NCBI RefSeq assembly: GCF_002288925.2
Contig: NW_022098021.1
Span: 7,795,966 to 7,859,965 of the forward strand
Reading direction: 5' to 3'
DNA from: Delphinapterus leucas
Lineage: Eukaryota; Chordata; Mammalia; Artiodactyla; Monodontidae
Length of the DNA: 64,000 bases
The notes beneath the pieces are model-generated. The model worked only from the letters and a program-made list of their open reading frames with translations. It was not told the DNA's origin and ran no database searches. Shown here piece by piece: positions 1 to 11,655 of this stretch; position 1 is the stretch's first letter, and the number at the start of each line of letters is the position of its first letter. Position numbers and translations under genes: made by a program.

Positions 1-1110
1 ATAAAATCTATTTTGTCTTGTTTTTAAGTTATATTAGAAAGAATGATCACCTAAAAATAGTAATATATGGAAAAATCCTGAAGGAAACAAAGACTATATG
101 TTTTTTTTCTTCTAACCTACAAAGGATCATAATATTTTACAACAAATGTGGTTAACCAAAACTCACATTATAGGATTAATGTTCATATCTGCCCCTCCAA
201 GCTCACCGAGAACTACTTGCCCCCTGGAGCACCATGGCCTTTTATCCTACCTCAAGGCTTCTGTGCTTGTCTGGCCTGTCTGGAAAGCTCTTCCTCAGGC
301 TCTTGGCTAGGGCAGCTCCCTCTCGTCCTTCAAGGCTCAGTGTAAATCTCGTCTCCCACAGAGGAAGTTTGTGAATGCCAACCAATAAACACATCACCCT
401 TCCCGAAGGAATACCCAGTGTTGGTTTAGTTATTAAGGTGAACCTGGCGCCAAGTGTGGTCACTGATTGGCTTGAGCCAATCAGCACGTTCATTTCCCTT
501 GACCACAGTCATTGGTGCAGGGGTGGGCCCGTGACCTACTCAGCCCAACCAGGGGACTCTGAGTACCATCACGTAGAAAGCAGGGATGGGAGCCTTACCT
601 CTCTACCCCACTCCATCTCCATGCCCCCCACCTCCTCCTCCAAGGTCTTGTGAGGTTATGACTATTACAACGCCCTTACTACAGACCTGAAAAGGAAGCT
701 GGCATACAGAGTTGGATAGAAGTGGGAGCCAGTGGCATAAGCCAACCCTGAATCCCACCCTACCTCTGGATTTAAATTGTGTGAACCGTACGTTTCCTTA
801 CTGCTTAGGCCGGCTTGAGTTGGGAGTTTGTTAGTTGCTGACAAAAACATCCTAATTTCCTCTGCAGGGTAGGTCTTCCTTGGCTCTATTATCCGAAGCA
901 TCTCCTGGTTACCCGGTTACCCAGTTACCCTGTATTGTTAATCCGTTTATTTCATTTCCAATATATACCACAAACTGCAACTATCTTATTTATTTATGTA
1001 TTTATGCATTAACTTATTTTTTCTCTTTCAGTTGTATGGTTCAGGAAGGCAGTGACCTTGTTTCTCTTATAAACTTGTTAGGAAAAAGGGACATGTATCA
1101 GCTTTCCTCT
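1..1110. repeat. Intergenic DNA with an L2 fragment
   Basis: Around 245-350 the sequence follows the L2 3' region in sense orientation (the part before AATGTCACCTCC in the consensus). I see no gene or recognisable element in the rest of this stretch. Confidence 0.4.
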
Positions 1111-1114
1111 AATA

Positions 1115-1274
1115 CAGGGTTTTTCAATCGTTGATATATTAGGGCAGGTAATTCTTGGTCGTGTGGGGACTGTCCTGTGCATTGTAGGATGTTTAGCAGC
1201 ACCCCAGGCCTCTACCCACTAGAGACCAGTAACAGCACCCCTCGACCCCAAAGTTGTCCCCGATTGAGAACCAT
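1115..1274 (-). mobile_element. hAT-Charlie MITE (MER5/MER20-like)
   Basis: The body carries the characteristic stretch GTCCTGTGCATTGTAGGATG with GCCTCTACCCACTAGA, and ends in GATTGAGAACCAT. Its start, CAGGGTTTTTCAATC, is roughly the inverse of that end, as expected for hAT termini. The exact family name is uncertain. Confidence 0.7.
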
Positions 1275-2757
1275 AGCTGTAAGATTTTATTTAAGCTTCA
1301 CTGGCACAAAAAAGGTACAGTCTTAGGACATGTTTTTGAGAGAAAAAGTATGTTTGATTTCTGAACCACAGAGACTAAGATGGGAAGAACGATGGCCTCA
1401 TTATGAATGAGTCAGGCAATGCCAGCCTGTATTTGGTCCAATAGGTGTGGAGGGGTAGGATGCCTCCCGTTTAGCTACGGGACATGCTGGTTGTGAAAAT
1501 GTGCCCTACCCGTTCCAAGGAGTTCATTTTGACTGTGGTTGAGAAGTATTTTTGTGATTTTAAACTATTTCCCTCAGACAAGTATGCATAACTCACCACT
1601 TTTCTTTGGCTTAGTTTCCTTGCTTGTGAAATAATAATTTGAATGCCTGCACAGTTACTGAAAATTATTAAATAATTCTTACATTTATGGTTACCTTAAC
1701 CATTCTGTTTTAGTAGAAAAAAGAAAGAAATTTAGTGTTTGGATAACCAGGATCATTGCTGCCTTACATACCATTCTGATTTCTCACCCTGAAAACTAAA
1801 TTCACATCATGCTATAAATAGATCCCTTTTTCCTCTTCTCTTTGTTTCTTCAGCACATGGGAGAAAAAGCAAAGGGAGAAAGAGGATCCTGTGTCTTCTC
1901 TATTCTGAACTATAATGGGGTAAATTCAAAGTTCTTACACTTAAAGATGAGTCATTTCAGTACAAACTATTTGGATTTGCCGTGTTGAAAGGAAGCATCT
2001 TCCTTTCAGAGAGGAAATAACCACCAAAGTGTTGGTTTTTTTTTTTTTTTTTTTTACCAGAGAGAGACTGAAACCAGGATGTGTCTGAGCTCCAGAGATG
2101 TTAGCATTTATGATGGATGCCGTTGGTGGGTGGCACATCAAGTTCTTGGAACTGAGGGTGTATTCAGTTCCTCCAACAAATTAATAATCCACTCAGGAGG
2201 GTGGGAGTGGTAGAATGAATAACATTTTCAAGTTGTGTTTTTATTGGACACGTGGGACTGTTCTTACGTCATTTGTGCCAAGTGAAATGAAATCCCTTCT
2301 TCGACACTTGGGGAGAGCTGGCTACCTGATTGCAAAGTGAAATCTTGGCAAGGATGGATAGAACCACAAAGAATCAGTTGTCTCGTCGTGGACAACTAGA
2401 GTGGAAAAGAGAGAGACGTGAGAACTGAGAGTCAAGCAAATTAAAGTTACTTTAATTCCCCAACACAAAGGGGAAACAGCAAAAAGCGTATTTCTTGCCA
2501 ATTCTGAAAGACAAGGCACTCCGAAATAATTGCACATGACTTCCAGCTGCTTTCTACATCAGCGAGCATAAGGCTTAAGGTATGTTCGAAGGAATGAGCA
2601 AAGCATTGAAGAAGACGTATCCCTCTAACCTCCTAGAGAGGGGAAAACAGTTACTGTTGGGAAGCTGACATTACTGACTAACGACCCTGAAACCAGATAT
2701 TTAAATTCTGAAATATTAAGTCTTTTTCCTGAGGAAGTTTGTAAACTGTTATTTTTC
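1275..2757. other. Intergenic DNA, nothing recognised
   Basis: Unique-looking AT-rich sequence. The only clear structure is a pure T run at about 2036-2055. No coding region is supported. Confidence 0.5.
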
Positions 2758-2897
2758 TTTCTTTCTTTTTTTTCTTTTTTCTTTTTTTGGTCATGCTACA
2801 TGGCTTGAGGGATTTCAGTTCCCTGACCAGGGATTGAACCCCTGCCCTCAGCAGTGAAAGCACTGAGTCCTAACCACTGGACCGCCAGGGAACTCCC
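2758..2897 (-). mobile_element. CHR-type SINE (older, short form)
   Basis: It runs on + from a T-rich tail to the inverse of the tRNA-derived head (ending CCAGGGAACTCC). A near-perfect 18-bp TSD flanks it (2740-2757 and 2898-2915, TGTAAACTGTTATTTTTC with one mismatch). Confidence 0.9.
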
Positions 2898-3039
2898 TGT
2901 AAATTGTTATTTTTCATTTTAAAGAAAGTACACTCCACAAATATGTTATTGCACTTTATTTTATGCTTGCAAAGCCTCTCTTCTGAGGAGTTCACAATTT
3001 ATCAACTCTTTTCATTTCTTGACTATATAAATTCTTCCC

Positions 3040-3230
3040 CTTCACCAACTAAAGTATGTCACTCGCCATCCAGCTCTACAAAGATTAAGTCACCAGCCGC
3101 TGCTGTCACTGACCTTCAACACACCCTGAAAGGAGTTGACGACAGAGATCAGGATGAGGCCCTCTGTGCTCTGGGAGAACTGGCAGACAGGCCTTTAGAA
3201 AGATATTTTCAGGAGAAAATTTTATGAACC
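3040..3230 (+). other. Open stretch of unknown origin
   Basis: The + strand is open over 107 codons (2904-3227) and includes an acidic run, GVDDRDQDEALCALGELADR. It has no clear splice sites or homologue that I recognise. It may be a fragment of an old repeat rather than an exon. Confidence 0.25.
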
Positions 3231-3360
3231 CAATCCTTACATCTTCCCATACTTAGAAAACACTAAAAGCATTCAGATTTTTGTGCCTTGTGACCAGCAG
3301 TAACTTGTACCAAGATGTGTGCTTGATTGCACCTGTCCCTTCTCCAAAATCACAGGAGCA

Positions 3361-3569
3361 GGGCTTCCCTGGTGGCGCAGTGGCTGCGAGTCTGCCTGCT
3401 GATGCAGGGGACACGGGTTCGTGCCCCAGTCCAGGAAGATCCCACATGCCGCGGAGCTGCTGGGCCCGTGAGCCATGGCCGCTGAGCCTGCGCGTCCGGA
3501 GCCTGTGCTCCGCAGCGGGAGAGGCCACAGCAGTGAGAGGCCCGCGGACCGCAAAAAATAAATAAATAA
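3361..3569 (+). mobile_element. CHR SINE, young subfamily
   Basis: Complete copy from GGCTTCCCTGGTGGCGCAG to an AAATAAATAAA tail. The RNA polymerase III B box is present (GGTTCGTGCCCC). A perfect 17-bp TSD, AAAATCACAGGAGCAGG, lies at 3346-3362 and 3570-3586. Confidence 0.96.
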
Positions 3570-3589
3570 AAAATCACAGGAGCAGGACC

Positions 3590-4690
3590 CCATGGTCCTC
3601 CCCACCTCCCCCCATATCCTCTGCCTGCCTTTTGTCTGTGGAAAATCTTTAGCCAAAGAATAAGTTTAATCAGAGAAGTGAGAAAGTGCAGAAACAAAGG
3701 AAAACAGTCCAACAAGACTAAATAATAATTGTTTAGTCATTAAGCGTAGTCTAGCACCTTTAGTTCCTCTTCAAGGGCTATAGATCTGAGCCATATCCTG
3801 TGATCTGTCTTATAGATACTGAAACCCCCAGGTGGAAGAAGTTAACTACCTGATGACCAGGCTGTAGCCATGACATAAGCTGCCACAATTCTGAGGACCG
3901 GCCTCAAAGAAATGGGAACAAACTGACCCTGGAACTAAAGACTAACTGCATTTAAAGCAATCGAGATGACGCTGGTCAGACCACTGCATGACTGATTTCA
4001 AGAGGCCTGTCAGAGCTGACCGTGACTGTGCTGTTTCTGCAGGTAGCCCCCTCCCTCCATGTATAGAGCTCTTGCCCCCTGATTGTCTGTGAGGGGAATT
4101 GGCCTTTGGATAGGAGTCCGCCCTCCCTCCTTCCCCACCCCCAGTCCGGGTTGCTGACCTCCTCACCCACTGCCCAGGTGCTTAAGCATGCATGTTCTGT
4201 TCCTGTCCAGTTTCTTCTTGGTCTTCCAAGGGCTGAGGGGCCTAACGAGCAAAAGGCAGCCCCAGTCCTGTCTTCCATCATCAATTATAAAAAAGTGCCC
4301 TTCTCTCCTGGAACAAACCACAACAGACCGTTTTTCCCTCTGTCCCTGCACTGGCCTTGCTTGGTCTTCCAGCCGCGAGGACATGTCCTAAGGACGAGCA
4401 GAACCAGCCTAGGCTTATCACCACTGGGGCAGCGATGAAAGAAAAGGACTGTTTTGTTTCCTCAGAGTATGGAAGCCCCACTTTCACTACTGAGACCTAT
4501 GACATGTCCTTGAGGATGGCATTTGTCCTTGAACAGAATCAGAACTCTTCCCTGGGCAGAGTAAAGTGTGTCTGTTTGAAAGGGAATGACGGGGTGCTTG
4601 GCAGGAAGGGGGAGGGGGGACCCCAGTACTGAACCCTTCCAGGAACGGCTCCAAGTACCTCGTTGACTTTTTTCAATAGCAGTGGGGCTC
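3590..4690. other. Intergenic DNA, nothing recognised
   Basis: No repeat family or coding region that I can name. Short open frames on both strands lack homology or splice context. Confidence 0.4.
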
Positions 4691-4875
4691 CAGGAAATTA
4701 ATCATGCATGATACAATAAAACCAATACGGCCAGACCTTTGTGCTTTTAAATATGTCCTTACAGATTACATAATGAAAATGCCTGTTAGCCTTCAGCTGG
4801 ACGTGTTTTTTTCCTAATTAGTCAACTCTGCACGCTTAGCTTCACCTACAATGGATGAGCACCTTTGGCGTGCAA
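4690..4875 (+). repeat. Duplicated segment, copy A
   Basis: Bases 4770-4875 recur at 5664-5768 with about five differences. The longer segment (4690-4875) also aligns at lower identity with 6955-7015 plus 7163-7240, so it is probably one member of an unnamed interspersed repeat. Confidence 0.8.
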
Positions 4876-5021
4876 GGCCTTCGCTTTGACTGGAGACGTG
4901 GTAAGGAACGGCCCGAGGCCCTGCCCTCAGGAAGCTGAAGGGGAAGCAGCTCTTAGGACAAGGTTCAGGGCCTGGCTGGCTGGGCTGTGGATTCGGCGTT
5001 AACAGTGAGAGTTTCAAGATG

Positions 5022-5190
5022 GCACACTAGGCTCTGTGTCTGGAGTCAGATGGATCTGGGTGTAAGTCCTGGCATGTACAACCTCTCGTGGGCATGTTTC
5101 TTAACCTCTGTGAAATTGTACCTGTAATGTGAATAGGAAACCTACCACATTGTGGCTTTGTGGAGACCAATTAAATAATACAACATAAGC
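5022..5190 (+). repeat. MIR SINE fragment
   Basis: It follows the MIR pattern: GGAGTCAGATGGATCTGGGTG, then TTCTTAACCTCTGTGAAATTG, then a truncated 3' part. Confidence 0.65.
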
Positions 5191-5648
5191 AAGGTGCCTA
5201 CCACAAAAAGGAAGCGCGATAAACAACAGCTGCGGTTGTTATTGCCTGATGACTTCCGGCTCACCAAAGACACCTCCACACTTCCCTCCCCCCGTAATCC
5301 TCTCCCAGCACGACAACACGCAACTGCTCACCGTTCATCATCCTTCGCGGGGTGCCGCTCCTGTGGCATCGCTGCTCAGACAATCGACAGTCACAGATTT
5401 CAAGAAGTTCGGTAGATCTGTGTTAACATCTTCGCTGATAATTCAAAATCAGAGAATCAAATTCTAGCAGGGAGATTTAAATGCCTCCTTTCTGCTGTGA
5501 GAGAGTCTTGAGAATATTATGAATGCCATAGATTTTAACTTTGTCAGGGTCCTGGAAAGATTAACTTTATTTTTTTTTAACTTTATTTCTATTACATGGT
5601 CCTTAAAGCCCTTTCCCCGAGCGTTATTTTATAACGCATTACATTTCT

Positions 5649-5767
5649 GCTTAACAGATCGCTATAATGAAAATGCCTGTTAGCCTTCAGCTGGATGTGT
5701 TTTTTCCTAATTAGTCAACTCTGCATGCTTGGCTTCACCTACAATGGATGAGCACCTTTGGCGTGTA
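5649..5767 (+). repeat. Duplicated segment, copy B, with short flanking repeats
   Basis: Bases 5664-5768 are about 95% identical to 4770-4875. The copy, with about 15 bp of extra sequence in front, is flanked by the direct repeat ACATTTCT (5641-5648 and 5768-5775). Confidence 0.75.
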
Positions 5768-6029
5768 ACATTTCTAAAGGAATGTTACAGTACCATGCAC
5801 TGCATGGACTAGTCAGCCACCCTTGTTCAGCATGGGAAGTTTCCCCAAGTCTAGCCATTCATCCATTCATCCAACAAATATTTGTGGAATTCCTTCCATA
5901 AAAAGCCATTATGTAAGAGTGTTACAGTTGATTCAAAGATTCATTATCAACAGAAAATGTTTGCCTACCTGCTGGGGTGAGGGATGTAGGGAGATATAAG
6001 TGAAAAGCTACAGGGAGGTGTAGGTGAAA

Positions 6030-6215
6030 CCAAGGACTTAGGGACCAGAGAGAGCTATGCCCAAACCTCACTCTCTAACTGTGTGACTCTAGGAAGCAGC
6101 TTAAGCTCTCTGAGCCTCAGCATCTGCATTTTCAGAATGTGGACCCACCATCATTCATTCAACAAACACGTCCACTGTGTGCTAGGTACGTCTCCTTATT
6201 AAATTCAGTTACTTA
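6030..6215 (+). repeat. MIR fragment joined to an L2-like piece
   Basis: CTAACTGTGTGACTCTAGG with GAGCCTCAGCATCTGC is the MIR core. The next bases, ATTCATTCAACAAACAC with CTGTGTGCTAGGTAC, look like the inverse of an L2 3' end. Confidence 0.55.
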
Positions 6216-6329
6216 TGCTCTCCTGTTAAATACCACAGTGCTCTAAGACATGTAGCCAGTAGATCCTCAACAAATGCTATTTTATGTTCTCCTGTGCTTC
6301 TAACTTATATATTCATTTAATAAACTTTG

Positions 6330-6516
6330 GGGACTTCCCTGGTGGTCCAGGGGCTAAGACTCTGGGCTCCCAATGCAGGGGGCCCGGGTTCAATCCCTGG
6401 TCAGGGAACTAGATTCCACATGCCGCAATTAAGAATTCTCATGCTGCAACTAAAAAAATCCTGTGTGCCGCAACTAAGACCAAGCACAGCCAAATAAATA
6501 AATATTTTAAAAAGTA
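6330..6516 (+). mobile_element. CHR-type SINE (older form)
   Basis: Starts GGACTTCCCTGGTGGTCCAG, has a B box (GGTTCAATCCC) and ends in an AAATAAATAAAT tail. Divergent from the young subfamily; TSD not clear. Confidence 0.85.
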
Positions 6517-6954
6517 AATGAATAAGTAATTTTTGAACCAAGCCCAGTGCTAGGAAGCAAAAAGAGATAAAGACCACACCTCAAGCTTCCCAATCGAGTT
6601 GGGGACACAACCCCTAAACAGATAATTATCCAGGAATCATTGTAATGACAGCGCTGTGCATGGAGCATTATTGGAACATTATTGTTGGAACAATAGTTGG
6701 AAAAGAAGTGAGAGCCTAGCCCAGCCTAGGGGGAATAAGTTGTTGACCCCTGAGCTGAGCTGAGCAGGTGGAGGAAGGGTCCCCCATCTCAGGTCCAAAT
6801 GTGCAAATGCACAGGAGGTGCTGAGAGCTGTGAGGACGAGCAGGTTTCTGAAATAAGGAATGGACAACAATGATGTAAAAACGTAAGCACATCAGAGTGA
6901 ACACATACTGTGTGTTTCCAGACTGCCTCTGAGTATGAAACTGTAAGCGTTCCA

Positions 6955-7240
6955 AGTCATAGCACTGGCTCTCCAGGAAATTGATCTACACAAGTAAAAC
7001 CCATATGCCCAAATCTTTGTGTTTTTATTTTTAACTTTTTAATTAATTAATTTTTTGGCCACACCACGTGGCATGTGGGATCTTAGTTCCCCGGCCGGGG
7101 ACGGAACCTGCACCCCCTGCAGTGGAAGCATGGACTGCCAGGGAAGTCCCTTTGTGTTTTTAATATGTCCTCACAAATTACATAATGGAAATACCTATCC
7201 GCTTGACTTTTTTTTTTTTCAATTCTGCACTTTCCTCATT
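6955..7240 (+). repeat. Third, diverged member of the duplicated segment, split by a SINE
   Basis: CTCTCCAGGAAATTGATC through CTTTGTGTTTTT, then AATATGTCCTCACAAATTAC and TCAATTCTGCAC, line up with 4690-4840. The SINE at 7028-7149 interrupts the match. Confidence 0.55.
7028..7149 (-). mobile_element. CHR-type SINE (short form)
   Basis: Inverse copy from TTTTTTGGCCACACCACGTGG to CAGGGAAGTC. A perfect 13-bp TSD, CTTTGTGTTTTTA, lies at 7015-7027 and 7150-7162. Confidence 0.9.
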
Positions 7241-7289
7241 TGGAGTAATCTGGATGAACCCAGTTCACCTGACTGGGACTTTTAAAAAA

Positions 7290-9110
7290 AGCATGATGGA
7301 GTCACGTGGTTGGTGAAACCTTCTAATAATATCAAGATGGTGCTTCGTGTCCTGACTGGAGGAGGGTGACCCGCTGCCCTACTGGCTCGAGCCACTCACT
7401 ATACCCCTGACCCAAACCCAATGGCCACCCCAAACATGACCAGTGAGGGGATTCAGTGGGCTTACAGCAGACACAGCGTGACCACAGCCAGGAGAACAGG
7501 TGAGCCATGGGAAAAAATCTCTGTTAAAACACTTGTGGGTTAAGAGCAAACCCGAGCGTATCTGAGACCAGAGGAGTCGAAGTGTAAATAAATTGTAGAA
7601 ATGAGGATGCTTATGCAGAGAGTAGGAATCCTAGAAATGTGAATTTATTCTCTTTGCCACCCAGGGGAGCCAGAGATTCATGAAAATCTTATACAAAGCT
7701 GCCTGAGTTAAGAGCCAGGGACTAGAAATGTAGTATTTCAGTTTGGGCTTTTGCAACTTCAGGCAACAAGAAGACAACCAACCAGCAAAAAAAGAACAAA
7801 AAAGGAGAATGTATTGATTCACATAACTTGAAAGTTTTGAGGTGCATCTGATTTGGGCTCCGCCATATCCAGGGCCCCAGGTGGGCTCATCATGACCTGC
7901 CGCATCTTTCTTTATCCACCTCTCGTGTGAGCTTTGCCCCGCGACGCTTTCCCTCCTCCATCGGGGGCGTTGCTCACGTGGGGACGAAGCCAGGCCCAGC
8001 CCCAGCTTGACGCAGTACCCACCCTGGGAGGAGGAGAGGGGGTGGGCATCAGGCACGTTCTCCAGAGAACCTCCAAGGTCTCGCTGAGCTGGGTGCTTTG
8101 TATTTCATTCTCGTTTTACAAATAAGGCTCAGCTGGATTAAGTGATTCCCCCGAACGGTGAAGTGGTTAAGTGGTGGAGCCGGAACACCCTAGCGTGCGC
8201 TTGCTCTGCAGGGGAGGGAAGTGATGGGGACGGGCCTGGAGGCTTTGGCTGGCGGGGTGGAGGGTGAGAGGGGTGGACATGGGTGCAGGTGGATGTGAGG
8301 AAACAGAATGTGCTTTTAGGTAATTCTTCCCTTTCTTCAAGCACAGCCTAAGTCATCACATCCCCAACAGGTGAGTCCCAAAGACTGGGGCAGAATTTTC
8401 TCTCCGTTAGGGGCGCAGGGCAGTCTGCGGGGATGGAGTGGGGGAGGCTTCAGGAGCGTTGGCGGGGACAGTACTCCTGTGTGAGCCCGCACGGAGGGAG
8501 CCCAGCCCTCCCTTGAGGAAGGGGCACGGATGGCTGCTCTCAGGCGGGGAGGCTGGCCCAGGAGGTCCTCCTACCATCTGGAGCCCCGCAGCCTCGAGGC
8601 TCCCATTTCCCTGTTAGTTGGGACCGAGCTGCTAAATCTGGTCTGTGTGGAGGGGGGCGCTGCCTTGAGTCCAGAGGGGTGGGAACAGCCCACAGAGATG
8701 ACGCTGGAGGCCAGTGGGGGCAGAGTAGGGGGCCAAATGGAAGGACTGGGATTAACTGTGCAGAGAGAGACTAAACTGTGATCTAGAGGCCTCTAGAAAA
8801 CAAGGGTTTCTCAGCAAGGAAAGCTGACGTTCCAGCTTCTCCTTGAATGGTCGAGAATGTTCAGGAGAACGCTAGGTAATGGGAAATGAGGTAATGTCCA
8901 GCGCACAGATGACCTGGAGACAGATGAAAGCCGAAGCCCGAGGAAGCCGGGCCTCGCTCTTGAAAATTTAATCCATCTGTGACTTGGCTCTAGTTATTGC
9001 AAGAGCACAACCCAAGCCTTACAGTAACTGGTTTTATGCTCTTTGGATTTCCTTGCTTTCTTTTGATTTTACCTAAGAATTTAAAAATATTATATTTTGT
9101 TTTAGTTGGG
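7290..9110. other. Intergenic DNA with few recognisable repeats
   Basis: A MIR-like piece on the minus strand may lie at about 8115-8190. The GC-rich stretch at 7,900-8,750 has no supported coding content. Confidence 0.4.
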
Positions 9111-9114
9111 AAGG

Positions 9115-9170
9115 GAGGGAGGAAGGAAGGAAGAAACAAAGAAAAAGAGAAAACAACAATCACACACACA

Positions 9171-9205
<35 letters not shown>
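9115..9205. repeat. GGAA-rich tract followed by a (CA)n microsatellite
   Basis: A purine-rich GGAAGGAAGG run is followed by about 48 bp of CA repeats with one CT interruption. Confidence 0.95.
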
Positions 9206-9207
<2 letters not shown>

Positions 9208-9464
9208 CTTTTGTGAGCTGTGTTAGGGTTGATGATATTTGGATGGCGCCCAGGTCCCGTCTCGCCATAGTCACCTCCTTGGTTTCTGTAGAGACAAGAT
9301 CAGGCAAAGGGGACCCCATTGCTGTGAGGCTTTTGCTTCAAACCCCAGTGTAGAAATCTATTGGTAGTGAAGGAGATCCTTTTGCTTTGGCTACCAGCAG
9401 ACCCGAGGGGCAGCCTGGGCTTTTCCCCCCATAGGATCCACACATATTTACTGCTCTGATAACC

Positions 9465-9674
9465 ATTCAACAAACATTCATTGAGTGTCTACTACATGCC
9501 AGGCACCGTTCTAGGCACTTAGTCTTTAGCAGTAAAGAACACACAGAAATCCTTACCCTCATGTAGCTTACATTCTAAGATAGGGAGACTGACAGAAAAA
9601 TGACAGCTGTGGTAAACACCATGAAGAAAACTAAAACTAAAGCAGAGTAAGGAGGGAACGGGTAGTACAGGGTA

Positions 9675-9720
<46 letters not shown>

Positions 9721-10085
9721 ACATGCATGCACATGTGTATGCATTCCTACTTTAAATAGGATGGTAACAACTGAGCAGAGACCTGAAGGAAAGAGGGAGT
9801 GACATAACAAATATCTGGGGAAGGGATTCTGAGCAGAGGGAACAACACGTGCAAAGGCCCTGGGGTAGAAGCCTGGTTGGCAGGTTTAGTGAGTAGCAAG
9901 GAGGCCAGTGTGCCCTGAATGGAGTGGCAGAGGCAAGAGTGACAGGCAAGGGGGTCGGAGAGGTATTTGGGATCATCCACGACCATCTGAGGCCTCATAG
10001 GCCAAAATAAGATCTTTTATTTGCCCCTGAATGACATGTGAAGCCATTGGAGAGTTTGAGGAGAGAAGTGACATGAGACTCATGG
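9465..10085 (-). repeat. L2 LINE fragment
   Basis: It reads as the inverse of the L2 3' region: TTCAACAAACATTCATTGAG, CATGCCAGGCACCGTTCTAG, then GAGCAGAGACCTGAAGG, GTGCAAAGGCCCTGGGG and GAAGCCATTGGAG. A GT microsatellite has grown inside it. Confidence 0.8.
9677..9720. repeat. (GT)n microsatellite
   Basis: About 21 perfect GT units within the L2 fragment; a likely polymorphic marker. Confidence 0.97.
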
Positions 10086-10119
10086 CTCTCAAAGGATCAC
10101 TTGAGGTGCTGCGTGGAGT

Positions 10120-10445
10120 CCAGAGCAACGTTGTTCAATAGAAATATAACATGAGCCACAAATGCAAGTCGTATATGTAATTAAAATTGTTTTTCTAGTA
10201 GCCATGTTAACAAGTAAAAAGAAACAGGTGGAAATATTTTAATATACTTAATCTAATATATCTAAATTATTAAGAGCACAACCTGTGATCAATCTAAAAT
10301 TATTGAGCTCGTTAGTACATTTCTTATATACTAAATCTTCAAAACCTGTTGTATATTTCACTCTTACAGCATCTCTTACTGTAGAAGAGTCACATTTCAA
10401 GTGCTTAATAGCCCTTCCTGGCTTGTGGTCGTCCTGGGTAGCACA
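10120..10445. mobile_element. Old nonautonomous DNA transposon, probably hAT
   Basis: GTTCAATAGAAATATAACATG near one end and CATTTCAAGTGCTTAATAGC near the other match a well-known mammalian MER element whose ends read GTCCAATAGAA. I cannot assign the family number. Confidence 0.5.
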
Positions 10446-11009
10446 GGTCTACACTGTAGGGGGCAAGGGTGGAAACAGGGTCGCCAGGTCGGATGTTCTT
10501 GCGATGGTGCAGATGAGAGAGAATGGTGAGGAAAGAGGAGGCTGGGGGCAAAAGCACCTGAGGGATGAGCGATCCAGAGAAATACTAGCCGTTCCCTAAG
10601 ACAGAGGGTAGAACTCGCTGAATCTCCCACCCCTGCCCGCTGCAGGGAGGAGGGGGAACCGTGCTGGGAACAACTCCAGGCCTGACTCAGGGCCTCACAT
10701 GGGAGGAGGAGACTCCAAAAGGAGACTTTCAGCTCTGGCTGAGCATTGTAATCCCATTCTCATGACACTCCAGCACCAGGAAAGCCCCAGGTTATTATGG
10801 AGACTTGACCATCTTATCAGCACTCTTCCACACAGTGTGCCCTGGGGTGGGGAGTGGGTGGAAACTCTTATGTTCCCTTTGAGGCCTGAATTTCCTGATT
10901 TGTGTTCTTGGCTTGTTAATCTCAAATGCATTCGATAGGTTGGGTCAACCGTATTTGTTTCTTTTTTTTTCTGTTCAGGATGTGTATTTATTTATTTTTC
11001 TTTACTCTT

Positions 11010-11655
11010 TTTTTAAAAATAATTTTTATTGGAGTCGAGTTGATTTACAATGTTCTGTTAGTTTCAGGTGTACAGCAAAGTGAATCAGTTATACATATAC
11101 ATATATCCGCTCTTTTTTAGATCCTTCTCCCATATAGGCCATTACAGAATATGGAGTAGAGCTCCCCGTGTTATACAGTAGGTCCTTATCAGTTATCTAT
11201 TTTATATATAGTGGTGTGTATATGTCAATCCCAGTCTCCCAATTATTCCCGCTCTCCCCTTACCTCCCGGTAACAAGTTTGTTTTCTACATCGGTAACTC
11301 TGTCTCTGTTTTGTAGATAAGTTAATTTGTACCCTTTTTTGAGATTCCACATATAAACAATATCATATAATATTTGTCTTTCTCTAACTTATTTTACTCA
11401 GTATGACAATCTCTAGGTCCATCCATGTTGCTGCAAATGGCATTATTTCGTTCATTTTTATGGCTAATATTCCATTCTATATATGTACCACGTCTTTATC
11501 CATTCCTCAGTTGATGGACATTTAGGTTGCTTCCACGTCTTGGTTGTTGTAAATAGTGCTGCAGTGAACATTGGGGTGCATGTATCTTTTCAACTTATGT
11601 TTTTTCCAGATATATGCCCAGGAGTGGGATTGCTGGATCATATGGTAGCTAACCC
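11010..11655 (-). mobile_element. 5'-truncated L1, 3' end
   Basis: Inverse of the ORF2 C-terminal region and 3'UTR. Markers are TTTCAGGTGTACAGCAAAGTG, GGTCCATCCATGTTGCTGC and TTTAGGTTGCTTCCA. It ends at GATCATATGGTAGC. It is older than the 50-57 kb copy. Confidence 0.9.

Noticed and set aside
3361..3569. tRNA gene called from the tRNA-like SINE heads
   Set aside because: The heads have degraded clover-leaf arms and are followed by the SINE body and A tail; no stand-alone tRNA gene was found.
3273..3656. Recurrent GTRASHCCGLSRCGAQAPDAQ-like and SLVAQWLRVRLPMQGT-like peptides
   Set aside because: They are translations of CHR SINE copies in several frames and recur at every SINE in the window.
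9115..9205. CRISPR-like or array-type repeat
   Set aside because: These are simple purine and CA repeats in mammalian DNA; no spacer structure occurs anywhere in the window.
9519..9734. His/Thr-repeat peptide
   Set aside because: It is a translation of the GT microsatellite.
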